DNA of 64,000 nt, taken from contig JBCBVY010000002.1 in assembly GCA_039817385.1 (NCBI GenBank), positions 62,001-126,000 on the forward strand, read 5' to 3'. Below are positions 50,994-61,117 of this stretch, in pieces (position 1 is the first letter of the stretch; the number at the start of each line of letters is the position of its first letter). The position numbers and the translations under genes are program-made. This stretch comes from JBCBCP01 sp039817385 (GTDB taxonomy: Bacteria > Pseudomonadota > Alphaproteobacteria > Rhodobacterales > Rhodobacteraceae). The notes beneath the pieces were generated by a model, which was given only the letters and a program-made list of their open reading frames with translations, did not search any database and was not told the DNA's origin.

Positions 50994-51856
50994 CGATCTG
51001 GAACCTTGGGTCGATCAACATTGATCGGCTGTACCGGGTGCCCCACCTGCCGGGGCCCGGAGAGACATTAGCGGCCACCGCGCATTCAGAAGGCCTTGGC
51101 GGCAAAGGCGCGAACATGTCCGTCGCCGCGGCGCGCGCGGCGGCCCATGTGGTGCATATTGGCGCGGTTGGCGCCGATGGGCGCTGGGCGGCAGAGCGTC
51201 TGCTGGAATATGGCGTCGATACACGCTCTATCGCGGAGGTGCCGGGGCCGACAGGTCACGCGATCATCGCGGTAGATGCAGGCGGGGAAAACAGCATCCT
51301 CCTGTGGCCCGGCGCGAATGCAGCGATCAGCGAAGGCATGATCGGGCAGGCGTTGTCGCAGGCCTCGCTGGGCGATTGGCTTCTGATGCAAAATGAGACC
51401 TGCGGTCAGGTCCATGCGGCCCGCATGGCGCGCGATTTGGGGCTGAACGTGGCCTATGCCGCGGCGCCGTTCGATGCGCAGGCTGTGCAAGAGCTGCTGC
51501 CGTATCTTGATCTTCTGGTGATGAACGCTGTTGAGGCGGAGCAACTGCGCGCCGCGACGGGTCAGGACGCGGCGGCTCTGGGCGTTGATCTTGTGATCGT
51601 CACCAAAGGGGCGGGGGGTTGCACCTTGTATCGCAGCGGTGCGCATCGCGATTTCCCTGCGGTTGTCGTTGAACCTGTGGACACCACCGGCGCGGGGGAC
51701 ACGTTCACCGGTTATGTGCTTGCGGGTCTGGGTCGCGGTGAGGAAGTCGCGCAAGCGATTCTGCGGGCGACGCAGGCTGCCGCGATCATGGTCACGCGGC
51801 AGGGCACCGCGGATGTCATTCCGGACCTGAAGGATATCGAGGACGCGCGGCTGTAA
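50990..51856 (+). CDS. PfkB family carbohydrate kinase (ribokinase-like)
   Basis: 288 residues, GTG start overlapping the maeB stop. Ribokinase fold: N-terminal GGKGANMSVAAARAAA (PfkB signature 1) and C-terminal DTTGAGDTFTGYVLAGL (signature 2 with the catalytic Asp). ATP-dependent sugar or nucleoside kinase; the AIIAVDAGGENSILLWPGAN stretch resembles ribokinase, but substrate is not certain. Coupling to malic enzyme has no evident metabolic reason. Confidence 0.9.
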   Translation: MTIWNLGSINIDRLYRVPHLPGPGETLAATAHSEGLGGKGANMSVAAARAAAHVVHIGAVGADGRWAAERLLEYGVDTRSIAEVPGPTGHAIIAVDAGGENSILLWPGANAAISEGMIGQALSQASLGDWLLMQNETCGQVHAARMARDLGLNVAYAAAPFDAQAVQELLPYLDLLVMNAVEAEQLRAATGQDAAALGVDLVIVTKGAGGCTLYRSGAHRDFPAVVVEPVDTTGAGDTFTGYVLAGLGRGEEVAQAILRATQAAAIMVTRQGTADVIPDLKDIEDARL

Positions 51857-51869
51857 CCGGGCGGAAACT

Positions 51870-51906
51870 TACTAAGTTTTCGGATCGTTTTCTTACGAAG
51901 AAAACG
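51870..51906. terminator. Bidirectional hairpin between the kinase and msrA
   Basis: CGTTTTCTT-ACG-AAGAAAACG (51,886-51,906), a 9-bp perfect stem whose own T/A tracts serve both directions, lies between two convergent genes. A smaller palindrome AAACTTA-C-TAAGTTT precedes it. Confidence 0.7.
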
Positions 51907-51911
51907 GCGTC

Positions 51912-52568
51912 TCAGCTGCCCGCAAACGGCGCCGCATCCCCCCAAAGCTGCCGCACCCGCGCGTCACGACCGCAAGCCGCACGGTAGCGCTTGTAAGCTT
52001 CGGATTTTGTGCGGGGGCCAAAGCGGGTCAGGATCAGGTCCGAGCTTTTGTAGTAATCCTGATGATACGCCTCGGCGCGGTAGAAATCCTGTTCGGCCAG
52101 GATCGGCGTGACGATCTGCTGGCCCAGCTCAGCTTCGGCATCCGCCTTTGCCCGCTCTGCCGCCGCCTTCTGGTCGGGGCTGGCGAAGATGGCCGTCGCA
52201 TAGGCTTGCCCCCGGTCACAGAACTGCCCGCCCGCATCCGTCGGATCAATCGACCGGAAATAGAGGTTCAGCAAACCCGTGCTGCTGATCACCGACGGGT
52301 CAAACGTGATCTGTACCGCCTCGTAATGGCCGGTGCCGCCGCGCACGACCTGCTTATAGGTCGGGTTTTCGACCGTGCCGCCGGTAAAGCCCGACACGAC
52401 CTCTTTCACGCCTTTAACCTTTTCAAAGTCCGCCTCGATGCACCAAAAACAGCCGCCCGCAAGCGTCAGCGTATCGGTTTGCTGGGCCGAGGCGTCTTTG
52501 GCCTTGGCCATAACGCCCAGCGCGATGCACAGGGCGAGGAGGAGGGGCTTTACTTGGGGACGTTGCAT
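51912..52568 (-). CDS. msrA: Peptide methionine sulfoxide reductase MsrA, exported
   Basis: 218 residues. The first 28 form a signal peptide (basic MQRPQVK, hydrophobic core LLLALCIALGVMAKA, cut near ASA-QQ), so this enzyme should work in the periplasm, unlike the usual cytosolic MsrA. Active site GGCFWCIE with C40; the substrate-pocket motifs GGTVENPTYKQV and GTGHYEAVQ follow. It reduces S-methionine sulfoxide. No msrB neighbour is present. Confidence 0.93.
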   Translation of the reverse strand: MQRPQVKPLLLALCIALGVMAKAKDASAQQTDTLTLAGGCFWCIEADFEKVKGVKEVVSGFTGGTVENPTYKQVVRGGTGHYEAVQITFDPSVISSTGLLNLYFRSIDPTDAGGQFCDRGQAYATAIFASPDQKAAAERAKADAEAELGQQIVTPILAEQDFYRAEAYHQDYYKSSDLILTRFGPRTKSEAYKRYRAACGRDARVRQLWGDAAPFAGS

Positions 52569-52672
52569 GAGACTATCTCCTTGTCTGATCTCAGGCTGCC
52601 TGCGCGTGCGCTGACACGCAATTCACGACGGCGGGAGGTCACGTATGGGTGAGATACGTTACAGGGGCCAAA

Positions 52673-53363
52673 ATGGTTCAGCGCATTGCGATGTGGTCGG
52701 GGCCGCGGAACCTGTCGACGGCGATGATGTACGCCTTTGGCAACCGTGCGGATATGGAAGCGGTGGATGAGCCGTTTTACGCGGCGTATCTGGCTGCCAG
52801 CGGGGCGGACCATCCGATGCGGGCGGCGGTTTTGGCGTCCCAGCCAGTTGATCCTTTGGATGTGGCTGGCGATTTGGCGCGGGCTCAGGGCCACCGCTAT
52901 TTCAAGCTGATGGCGCATCACATGCTGCCGGGTTTCCCGATGGGCTGGGCGGAAGGGGCCGTCCACATCCACCTGATCCGTCACCCCGCACGGGTGATCG
53001 CCAGCTACGCCGCAAAGCGGCAGGTGCCGACGCTGGAGGACATCGGCTTTCCCCAGCAGCTGCGCCTGATCGAAGAGCTGGGCGGCCATGTCGTGGACAG
53101 CTTTGACATTCGGACCGATCCCGAGCGGATGCTGCGCCAGATTTGCGCCGTGGCGGGCGTGCCTTTCGATTTCGCGATGCTGGCGTGGGACGCGGGGCCG
53201 AAACCCTTTGACGGCGCGTGGGCGCCGCATTGGTATGATGCGGTGCATCGGTCCACCGGGTTCGCGGGGCCGGAGGGACCGGTGCCAGAGTTGACCGGCC
53301 AAGCCGCTCTGCTTCTGGCCGAAGCAGAGCCGCTTTACCGCGCGATGCGGGACCGGGCCGAGC

Positions 53364-53371
<8 letters not shown>
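52673..53371 (+). CDS. Sulfotransferase-like P-loop protein
   Basis: 232 residues from ATG 52,673 (MVQRIAMWSGPRNLSTAMMY). The N-terminal SGPRNLSTAM loop takes the place of the PAPS 5'-phosphosulfate-binding loop of sulfotransferases, and HLIRHPARVIASY resembles the 3'-phosphate-binding motif. Proteins of this type are widespread but without proven reaction. 104 bases from divergent msrA; overlaps the end of argG by eight bases. Confidence 0.75.
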
Positions 53372-54581
<1,210 letters not shown>

Positions 54582-54672
54582 GTCTGTCTCCTGATAATCG
54601 CGGGCGGGCCTATCCGGTTTTGCGCAGCCTCGCAAGATTGACTGGCCCGCCCGCGGCGCTTAGGGCGGTGCG

Positions 54673-55896
54673 ATGACCTTCCGTGATGCTGCAATGGCTG
54701 CCGAAGCTGCGATGCGCGCCGTGTTCCCACCGACGCCGCTCATGCGCAATGCGATGCTGTCGGACCGGTTCGGGGCGGAGGTGTTCCTCAAGCGCGAGGA
54801 TCTGTCCCCGGTGCGGTCCTACAAGCTGCGCGGGGCATTTAACGCGATGCGCAAGCAAGAAGGGCAGGACCTTTTTGTTTGCGCCAGTGCGGGCAATCAC
54901 GCGCAGGGGGTCGCCTTCATGTGCCGCCATTTTGGCGTGCGGGGTGTGGTGTTCATGCCGGTGACGACGCCGGAACAGAAGATCATGAAGACCAAGATGT
55001 TTGGCGGCGCGCATGTCGAGGTACGCCTGACCGGCGATTACTTCGACGATGCGCTGGAGGAGGCGCAGGCGTTTTGCGCGGCGGCGGGCGGGCATTTCCT
55101 GTCACCCTTTGACGATGATGACGTGATCGAGGGCCAGGCCTCTGTTGCGGTCGAGATTGAGGCGCAGCTGGGCGGTGTGCCGGACCACATCGTGCTGCCT
55201 GTGGGTGGCGGCGGGCTGTCGGCCGGGGTGACAAAGTTCTTTGGCAGTGCCTGCAGCTACACGCTTGTTGAACCTTCGGGGGCCAAATCGCTCGCGTCCG
55301 CTTTGGCGGCGGGCAAGCCGGTTGACGTCTCCCCGATCGACACTTTCGTGGACGGCGCCGCGGTGGCGACGATTGGGTCCCGGAATTTCGAGGTGCTGCG
55401 GAATGTGTCGCCCTCATCCGTGATTGATATCCCCGAAGACAGCATCTGCACCACGATCATGGAGATGCTGAACGTCGAAGGCATCGTGCTGGAGCCTGCC
55501 GGTGCGATTTCGATCAGAGCGCTGGACAAGATTGCGGACGTGATCCGCGGCAAGCGCGTTGTCGTGGCCAGTACCGGCGGAAATTTCGACTTTGAGCGCT
55601 TGCCCGAGGTCAAGGAACGCGCGCAGCGGTTCGAGGGCCTCAAGAAGTACTTCATCCTGCGCCTGCCGCAGCGCCCCGGGGCGCTGAAGGATTTCCTGAA
55701 CAACCTTGGCCCCGCCGATAACATCACCCGGTTCGAGTATCTGAAGAAATCAGCGCGTAACTTTGGCTCAGTCCTGATTGGGATCGAGACGGACCAGCCG
55801 GAACGGTTCATTGACCTGTTCAACCGGCTGGACGATGCCGGCTTTGCCTATACCGATATCACGAATGATGAAACGCTGGCGCAGTTCGTAATCTGA
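54673..55896 (+). CDS. ilvA: Threonine ammonia-lyase (short form)
   Basis: 407 residues. Fold-type II PLP enzyme: the PLP lysine lies in SPVRSYKLRGAFNAM, the phosphate loop is LPVGGGGLSAG, and ASAGNHAQGVAF binds the substrate. It turns threonine into 2-oxobutanoate for isoleucine. The C-terminal part from about residue 325 (KYFILRLPQRPGALKDFLNN) is a single ACT-like domain, so allosteric control is likely, although shorter than E. coli IlvA. Divergent from argG across 91 bases. Confidence 0.95.
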   Translation: MTFRDAAMAAEAAMRAVFPPTPLMRNAMLSDRFGAEVFLKREDLSPVRSYKLRGAFNAMRKQEGQDLFVCASAGNHAQGVAFMCRHFGVRGVVFMPVTTPEQKIMKTKMFGGAHVEVRLTGDYFDDALEEAQAFCAAAGGHFLSPFDDDDVIEGQASVAVEIEAQLGGVPDHIVLPVGGGGLSAGVTKFFGSACSYTLVEPSGAKSLASALAAGKPVDVSPIDTFVDGAAVATIGSRNFEVLRNVSPSSVIDIPEDSICTTIMEMLNVEGIVLEPAGAISIRALDKIADVIRGKRVVVASTGGNFDFERLPEVKERAQRFEGLKKYFILRLPQRPGALKDFLNNLGPADNITRFEYLKKSARNFGSVLIGIETDQPERFIDLFNRLDDAGFAYTDITNDETLAQFVI

Positions 55897-55899
55897 GTG

Positions 55900-56232
55900 T
55901 CAGGCTGCCATCTGAGCGGCGCGTTCGGTCAGGAACACCGTGCGGGACGCGGTATAGGCCGAGAGCACGGCGTTTAGGTCGATGGACGCCGCATTGCCCG
56001 CCCTTGCTGCGACCTCAGCCGCCTCGCAAAGCGTGGCAAAGTCGGAAAACCCGAGGCTGACCGCGCTGCCCTTGAGGAAATGCATGTCTTCCTCAAGCGA
56101 CGCGGGGCTGGTCCCGGCGCGTAGGCGGTCCACAACCTCGTCGACCTCTTCCATAAAGAGTTCCACCACCTCTTCGAAGTCTTCCGCCCCGACTTCATCG
56201 CGCAAGGCTTTGACGCGTCTCCAGTCGATCAT
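55900..56232 (-). CDS. Histidine phosphotransfer (Hpt) domain protein
   Basis: 110 residues from ATG 56,232 (MIDWRRVKALRDEVGAEDFE) with GGAG six bases upstream. A four-helix Hpt domain alone, with the phosphorylatable H51 in EDMHFLKGSAVSLGF. It lacks any kinase or receiver. It lies divergent from the receiver-phosphatase gene 109 bases away, so the two probably form one phosphorelay output. Converges with ilvA, three bases apart. Confidence 0.9.
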   Translation of the reverse strand: MIDWRRVKALRDEVGAEDFEEVVELFMEEVDEVVDRLRAGTSPASLEEDMHFLKGSAVSLGFSDFATLCEAAEVAARAGNAASIDLNAVLSAYTASRTVFLTERAAQMAA

Positions 56233-56341
56233 CACGCTCTCCAATCACAAGCGAAGGGTAGTCTTGATGCGTTAACACCTCGTGAGCACGTAAAATGCGA
56301 CTCTTTCAAATTGTCCCTTTGACACGCCCTTAAGTGCCACG

Positions 56342-57643
56342 GTGGCTATCTGCCTTTTGAACGAGAGTGGACCAGTATCAGTGCACACCGCGCAAACGCC
56401 TTCCTGCGTCCCGGACGGGACGCCAAAACGCATCGCACTGATTGTCGATGACAGCCGTGTTCAGCGCAAGATCCTGAGCGCGTCGGTCGCCCGTTGGGGG
56501 TTCGATGTGGTCGAGGCTGCCTCTGGGCTGGAGGCGCTTGACGTCTGCGACCGGGTGATCCCTGACATCGTGCTCAGCGACTGGATGATGCCGGGGATGA
56601 ACGGGCTTGAGTTTTGCGACGCCTTCCGCCGTCTGCCGCATGAGGGGTACAGCTATTTCATCCTTTTGACCTCCAAATCCGAAAAGGGGGAGATTGCGCA
56701 GGGGCTTGAGGCAGGCGCGGACGACTTTCTGACAAAACCCGTGGATGCCCACGAGCTGCGCGCGCGCATTGCGGCGGGCGAGCGTATCCTGAACATGCAG
56801 CGTGAGTTGCAGGACAAGAATCGCCTTATCACCGACACGCTCAGCGAATTGCAGCGGGTCTACGATTCGGTCGAGCATGACTTGAAACAGGCCCGCGACC
56901 TGCAGCAATCGCTGGTGCCTGAACGCACCCGCAGTTTTGACGTGGCCGATCTGTCGCTGATGCTGCGGCCTTCAGGGCATGTGGGGGGTGATTTGATTGG
57001 CTTTTTTGACGCGCAACCGGGGCATCTGGGCATTTTTGCCGTCGATGTGTCGGGGCACGGGATCAGTTCCGCGCTGATGACGGCGCGCGTGGCCGGGTAC
57101 CTCTCTGCCGCGGCGCCTTCGCAAAACCTTGCCCTGCGGGAGGTGGCGGGCGGTTACGTGATGCGCCCGCCGGTTGAGGCGATCGAGGCGATTAACACCC
57201 TCGTCCTCAGCGAGATGGAGACAGAGCATTACTTTACGATGCTCCTTGCCGATGTTGACCTGCAGACCGGGCATGTGCGCATCGGTCAGGCGGGCCATCC
57301 GCACCCGGTCGTGCAGCGTGCGACAGGCGCGGTGGAGCATGTCGGCGATGGCGGCTTTCCGGTTGGCCTGATGGATGGCGTCACCTTTTCCGAGTTTGAG
57401 CTGACGCTCGGCCCCGGCGACCGCCTTCTGATGCTGTCTGACGGGGTCGTTGAATGTCCAGATCCCGAAGGCAATCTGCTGGATGAAGACGGGCTTTCGG
57501 AACTGGCGATCAACCTTGAGGATGTGCGCGGGCCTGCGTTTTTCGATGCGCTGATGTGGAAGCTGACGGAATTTGCGGGGAGCCAGCCCTTTCCGGACGA
57601 TGTCTCCGGTGTGTTGTTCGAATATCAGGGCCCAGGCACGTAG
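56342..57643 (+). CDS. Response regulator with SpoIIE-type PP2C phosphatase output
   Basis: 433 residues from GTG 56,342; a GTG at 56,381 is also possible and neither has a good ribosome binding site. Receiver domain at about 30-150: acidic pair D36/D37, phospho-acceptor D80 in VLSDWMMPGMNG, K132 in DFLTKPVDA. A coiled linker (QRELQDKNRLITDTLSELQR) leads to a SpoIIE/RsbU-like phosphatase: GHVGGDLIGFF, DVSGHGISSALMTARV and LSDGVVECPDPEG. Such proteins dephosphorylate an anti-sigma-factor antagonist in partner switching. The target (STAS protein) is not nearby; the Hpt gene opposite is a likely partner. Confidence 0.92.
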   Translation: MAICLLNESGPVSVHTAQTPSCVPDGTPKRIALIVDDSRVQRKILSASVARWGFDVVEAASGLEALDVCDRVIPDIVLSDWMMPGMNGLEFCDAFRRLPHEGYSYFILLTSKSEKGEIAQGLEAGADDFLTKPVDAHELRARIAAGERILNMQRELQDKNRLITDTLSELQRVYDSVEHDLKQARDLQQSLVPERTRSFDVADLSLMLRPSGHVGGDLIGFFDAQPGHLGIFAVDVSGHGISSALMTARVAGYLSAAAPSQNLALREVAGGYVMRPPVEAIEAINTLVLSEMETEHYFTMLLADVDLQTGHVRIGQAGHPHPVVQRATGAVEHVGDGGFPVGLMDGVTFSEFELTLGPGDRLLMLSDGVVECPDPEGNLLDEDGLSELAINLEDVRGPAFFDALMWKLTEFAGSQPFPDDVSGVLFEYQGPGT

Positions 57644-58095
57644 CGGGACAAGAAGCTTCGACTGCCGGGATTGGCGAGCATCGCCAGCGCCTCGCCAAAG
57701 GGCAGGATCAGCGCCGTATGCCCCGGATCGGTCGGCGGCCCCACCGGGCGCACGGGACGGGCGACGTAGACGGTGCAAATCTTCTCTGCCCACAGATCGT
57801 ATTCGGGCATGTAGACAAACTCCCGAAACGCGCCCAGCCGCCGGGGCGCCGCGATATGCCAGCCGGTTTCCTCGTAGACCTCGCGGTGCAGCGCCGGAAC
57901 GGGCGCCTCCCCCGGGTCGATCCCGCCGCCGGGCAACTGCACCTCCAGCCCCGCGCGCTCAAACGCGTTGCCGTCCCACGCGATGTCCGCCTGCCCGGTC
58001 AGCAGGATACCGCGCGCATGGGGCAAGATGGCATAGACGCCTTGGCGCAACGTAAAGCGGCGGGTCGGGTCAGGGCTGCGTCCCACGCGGCGCAT
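57625..58095 (-). CDS. NUDIX hydrolase
   Basis: 156 residues. A canonical NUDIX box is visible as GGIDPGEAPVPALHREVYEE followed by TGW (G-x5-E-x7-RE-V-x-EE-x-G), about residues 58-80. The enzyme hydrolyses a nucleoside diphosphate linked to another group; substrate not predictable. Its end overlaps the convergent phosphatase gene by 19 bases. Divergent from hslO. Confidence 0.88.
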   Translation of the reverse strand: MRRVGRSPDPTRRFTLRQGVYAILPHARGILLTGQADIAWDGNAFERAGLEVQLPGGGIDPGEAPVPALHREVYEETGWHIAAPRRLGAFREFVYMPEYDLWAEKICTVYVARPVRPVGPPTDPGHTALILPFGEALAMLANPGSRSFLSRYVPGP

Positions 58096-58238
58096 GGCAG
58101 ATATCCTTGCAAATCGCGCCTCTTCCGCTGGCGCTGGACTGCCCTATATCACCGCGATATGCCAAATGGCACCACGCAGGGCCCGCCCCTGCGCGCCCGT
58201 CCTGATGCCCCGGGGCGCAGATCGTTAAGGAGCCCGAT

Positions 58239-59225
58239 ATGACAACCGGAACCCGAGCCGCGTGGGACGATACCGTCCTGCCCTTTCAGCTTGATGCCTC
58301 CGACATGCGCGGCCGTGTTGCGCGGCTCGATGGGGCGCTGGGGCGAATCCTGTCCCAGCATGATTATCCCCGGGCCGTCGAGGCGCTGGTGGCGGAGATG
58401 GCGCTGCTTACCGCGCTGATCGGGCAGACGATCAAGCTGCGCTGGAAGCTGTCGCTTCAGGTGCGGTGCAAAGGCAGTGCCGTGCGCATGATTGCCACCG
58501 ATTACTATGGCCCGTCCGAGGAAGGCGAGGCGGCGCATATCAGGGCCTATGCCAGCTTTGACCGGGCGCAGGTGGGCGATAAGGCGCCTTATGACCTGCT
58601 TGGTGAGGGCTACTTTGCAATCATGATCGATCAGGGCCAGGACATGCGCCCCTACCAGGGGATCACGCCGCTGACCGGCGGCACCCTTGCCGAATGTGCG
58701 GAGGCGTATTTTGCGCAGTCCGAACAGCTGCCAACCAGCTTTGCGCTCAGCTTTGGCGAATCGACCGAAGGTGGGCCCAGCCATTGGCGCGCGGGCGGCC
58801 TGATGATCCAGCACATGCCGCAGGCCTCGCCCCTGATGGCAAGCGGCGACAGCGAAGACGGCGTGATCCGCGCGGCCAACCTCGTGGATGGTGAGGGCGA
58901 GATCGAGGAAAACTGGAACCGCGTGAACATCCTGATGAACACGGTCGAAGAGCTTGAGCTGATCGGCCCGCAGGTCGCGCCCAATGACCTTTTGATGCGG
59001 CTTTTTCATGAGGAGGCGCCGCGCGTGTTCGACGCGCAGCCGGTGCGCTTTGGCTGCACCTGTTCCGAAGAGCGCGTCCGGCAAAGCCTGTCGATCTACT
59101 CCGCCAAGGACATTGCCAAGATGACAACCATCGAAGGCACCGTCACGGCAGACTGCCAGTTCTGCGGTGCCCATTACGTACTCGACCCTGCAACCGTGGG
59201 CTTCGAGGCCGAGGAGGCGCAATGA
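58239..59225 (+). CDS. hslO: Redox-activated chaperone Hsp33
   Basis: 328 residues. The C-terminal zinc centre has the CxC...CxxC arrangement: FGCTCSEERV and TADCQFCGAHY. The N-terminal domain motifs TALIGQTIKLRWKLSLQVRC and GEGYFAIMIDQGQDMRPYQG match the family. It becomes a holdase when its cysteines are oxidised, useful for a cell making singlet oxygen by bacteriochlorophyll. AAGGAG lies upstream; its stop overlaps the next start (ATGA). Confidence 0.96.
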   Translation: MTTGTRAAWDDTVLPFQLDASDMRGRVARLDGALGRILSQHDYPRAVEALVAEMALLTALIGQTIKLRWKLSLQVRCKGSAVRMIATDYYGPSEEGEAAHIRAYASFDRAQVGDKAPYDLLGEGYFAIMIDQGQDMRPYQGITPLTGGTLAECAEAYFAQSEQLPTSFALSFGESTEGGPSHWRAGGLMIQHMPQASPLMASGDSEDGVIRAANLVDGEGEIEENWNRVNILMNTVEELELIGPQVAPNDLLMRLFHEEAPRVFDAQPVRFGCTCSEERVRQSLSIYSAKDIAKMTTIEGTVTADCQFCGAHYVLDPATVGFEAEEAQ

Positions 59226-59815
59226 AAGACTGGGCGGATTGGGTCCACACCGGCCTTGCGCGGCCCGGTGGCCCTTCCAGCGACTTTGATCTGAACCCGG
59301 GCACCGTGCTGCCCGAGGGTCGCAAGCTACGCGATGCGGGGGTTCTGGCGGCGATCGAGGATGCGCCAGGCGGTCCCCGGCTGTGGCTGACCAAGCGGTC
59401 TTCGGTGCTTAAGCACCATCCGGGGCAGATCGCCTTTCCGGGCGGCAAGGTGGACGCGGGGGATGATGGCTCCGTTGGTGCAGCGCTGCGCGAGGCGCGC
59501 GAAGAGATTGGCTTGCCTGAGGCGCAGGTGGAGGTGCTTGGCACGCTGCCCAGCCATGAGACGGTGACCGGGTTTGTCGTGACCCCGGTGATCGGACGGG
59601 TAACGGCGCCGTTTCAGGTTAAGGTCGAGCCGGGGGAGGTGGCCGAGGCGTTTACCGTGCCGCTGCACCACGTCCTCGACCCGGCGAACTACGTGGTTGA
59701 AGCACGCCGCTGGAAGGGCGCACGGCGGCATTACTATGCGGTGCCTTACGGGCCCTATTACATCTGGGGCGCGACCGCGCGTATGCTGCGGGCATGGGCC
59801 GACCTGATGAAGTGA
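59222..59815 (+). CDS. NUDIX hydrolase, CoA pyrophosphatase type
   Basis: 197 residues. Family signature of CoA pyrophosphatases: LTKRSSVLKHHPGQIAFPGG immediately before the NUDIX box GKVDAGDDGSVGAALREARE followed by EIGL. The first box glutamate is Asp, as is frequent in this subgroup. It would cleave CoA to 4'-phosphopantetheine and 3',5'-ADP. Coupled to hslO by ATGA overlap, and its end overlaps the following nucleotidyltransferase. Confidence 0.9.
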   Translation: MKDWADWVHTGLARPGGPSSDFDLNPGTVLPEGRKLRDAGVLAAIEDAPGGPRLWLTKRSSVLKHHPGQIAFPGGKVDAGDDGSVGAALREAREEIGLPEAQVEVLGTLPSHETVTGFVVTPVIGRVTAPFQVKVEPGEVAEAFTVPLHHVLDPANYVVEARRWKGARRHYYAVPYGPYYIWGATARMLRAWADLMK

Positions 59816-60969
59816 TCCTGCCGGACAGCACGGCGTTCCTGTCCAATCCTGCCGCCCGCGCCGTTCTGGATGCGGTGCAGGCGGGCGGGCATGAAATCCT
59901 CTTTGTTGGGGGGTGCGTGCGCAACGCGCTTCTGGACGTTGCGGTCTCCGACATCGACATGGCCACGTCGGCGCGCCCGTACGCGGTTGTCGCTTTGGCC
60001 GAGGCGGCGGGGCTGCGGGTTGTTCCGACCGGGCTGGAGCATGGCACGGTCACGGTCGTTGTGGATGGCCAGCCCATCGAGGTCACAACCTACCGCCGCG
60101 ATGTTGAGACAGACGGGCGGCACGCAACGGTGAAGTTTGCGGACACTCACGCCGAAGATGCGCAGCGCCGGGATTTCACCATCAATGGCCTTTACTGCGA
60201 CGCGCACGGGCGCGTTCTGGACCCCGTTGGCGGGCTGGCTGACATCGCGGCGCGGCGCGTGCGCTTCATCGGGGATGCGGCGGCGCGGATCGCGGAGGAC
60301 CGCCTGCGGATGCTGCGCTTTTTCCGGTTTACGGCGTGGTATGGCGACCCGGCTGCGGGCCTTGATCCCGAAGCGCTCGCCGCCATTGCCAGCGCAGCGC
60401 AGGAGGCAAGCGCGCTGTCGGCCGAGCGGATCGGGGCGGAGCTTTTGAAGCTACTCACCGCGCCTGATCCCGCGCCTGCCCTTGCGGCGATGCAGGCCTC
60501 GGGCCTTGGTGGGGTTCTGCTGCCGGGCAGTGATGCCGAACCGCTGGCGCCCCTCGTGCATGTCGAAGGGCTGCTGAAACTCTCACCGGACCCGCTGCGC
60601 CGCCTGGCTGCGCTGACGGGGGAGGCAAGCCACTTACGGCTCAGCCGCGCGCAGTTGCGGCAGTTCCAGCTTTTGCGCGATTTGATTGGCTCTTTGGACG
60701 GTCCAGCGGAATTGGCCTATCGCCACTCTGCGCAGGTTGCGTGGGATGTCTCGGCCCTTCGGGTTGCCATGTTGGGCGGCCCTGTCCCAATAGACGTTGC
60801 GACCGATATCCAAACGGGCGCCGCCGCCCGCTTCCCCGTTAAAGCCTCCGACCTGCCGCTGGAAGGCAAAGCGCTGGGCGATGCGCTTAAACGCGCAGAG
60901 GCGGCGTGGATCGCCTCACGTTTCACCCTCACACGCTCCGAGCTGATTGCGCGGGCACAAGACGCGTGA
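59794..60969 (+). CDS. CCA tRNA nucleotidyltransferase / poly(A) polymerase family
   Basis: 391 residues from ATG 59,794; a GTG at 59,812 overlapping the previous stop (GTGA) is the alternative start. Class II nucleotidyltransferase: GGCVRNALLDVAVSDIDMATSA holds the metal-binding DxD, RRDFTINGLYCDAHG and DRLRMLRFFRFTAWYG the nucleotide-selecting part. It adds or repairs the tRNA 3' CCA end. Third gene of the hslO-nudix-cca run. Confidence 0.92.
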   Translation: MGRPDEVILPDSTAFLSNPAARAVLDAVQAGGHEILFVGGCVRNALLDVAVSDIDMATSARPYAVVALAEAAGLRVVPTGLEHGTVTVVVDGQPIEVTTYRRDVETDGRHATVKFADTHAEDAQRRDFTINGLYCDAHGRVLDPVGGLADIAARRVRFIGDAAARIAEDRLRMLRFFRFTAWYGDPAAGLDPEALAAIASAAQEASALSAERIGAELLKLLTAPDPAPALAAMQASGLGGVLLPGSDAEPLAPLVHVEGLLKLSPDPLRRLAALTGEASHLRLSRAQLRQFQLLRDLIGSLDGPAELAYRHSAQVAWDVSALRVAMLGGPVPIDVATDIQTGAAARFPVKASDLPLEGKALGDALKRAEAAWIASRFTLTRSELIARAQDA

Positions 60970-61007
60970 CGGATCGCTCGATTGCCGCTATACACGCGCT
61001 AGAACCT

Positions 61008-61048
61008 GAGGAGTGACACAGATGTATCGCGGGATTTGGCTAATCTGA
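61008..61048 (+). promoter_or_regulatory. Possible leader peptide before the ABC exporter genes
   Basis: GAGGAG at 61,008-61,013, eight bases, then ATG at 61,022 and eight codons (MYRGIWLI) to a TGA. The ribosome binding site is better than those of many real genes here. The rest of the 148-base gap holds a small stem ACGGC-CTGC-GCCGT. It could be an attenuator or just a chance start. Confidence 0.3.
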
Positions 61049-61117
61049 GCTTAGCGCCGCCCGACGGCCTGCGCCGTGCTTTCTGTGTCCTGACGACGTC
61101 CTCTTCGGAGCCTCCCC

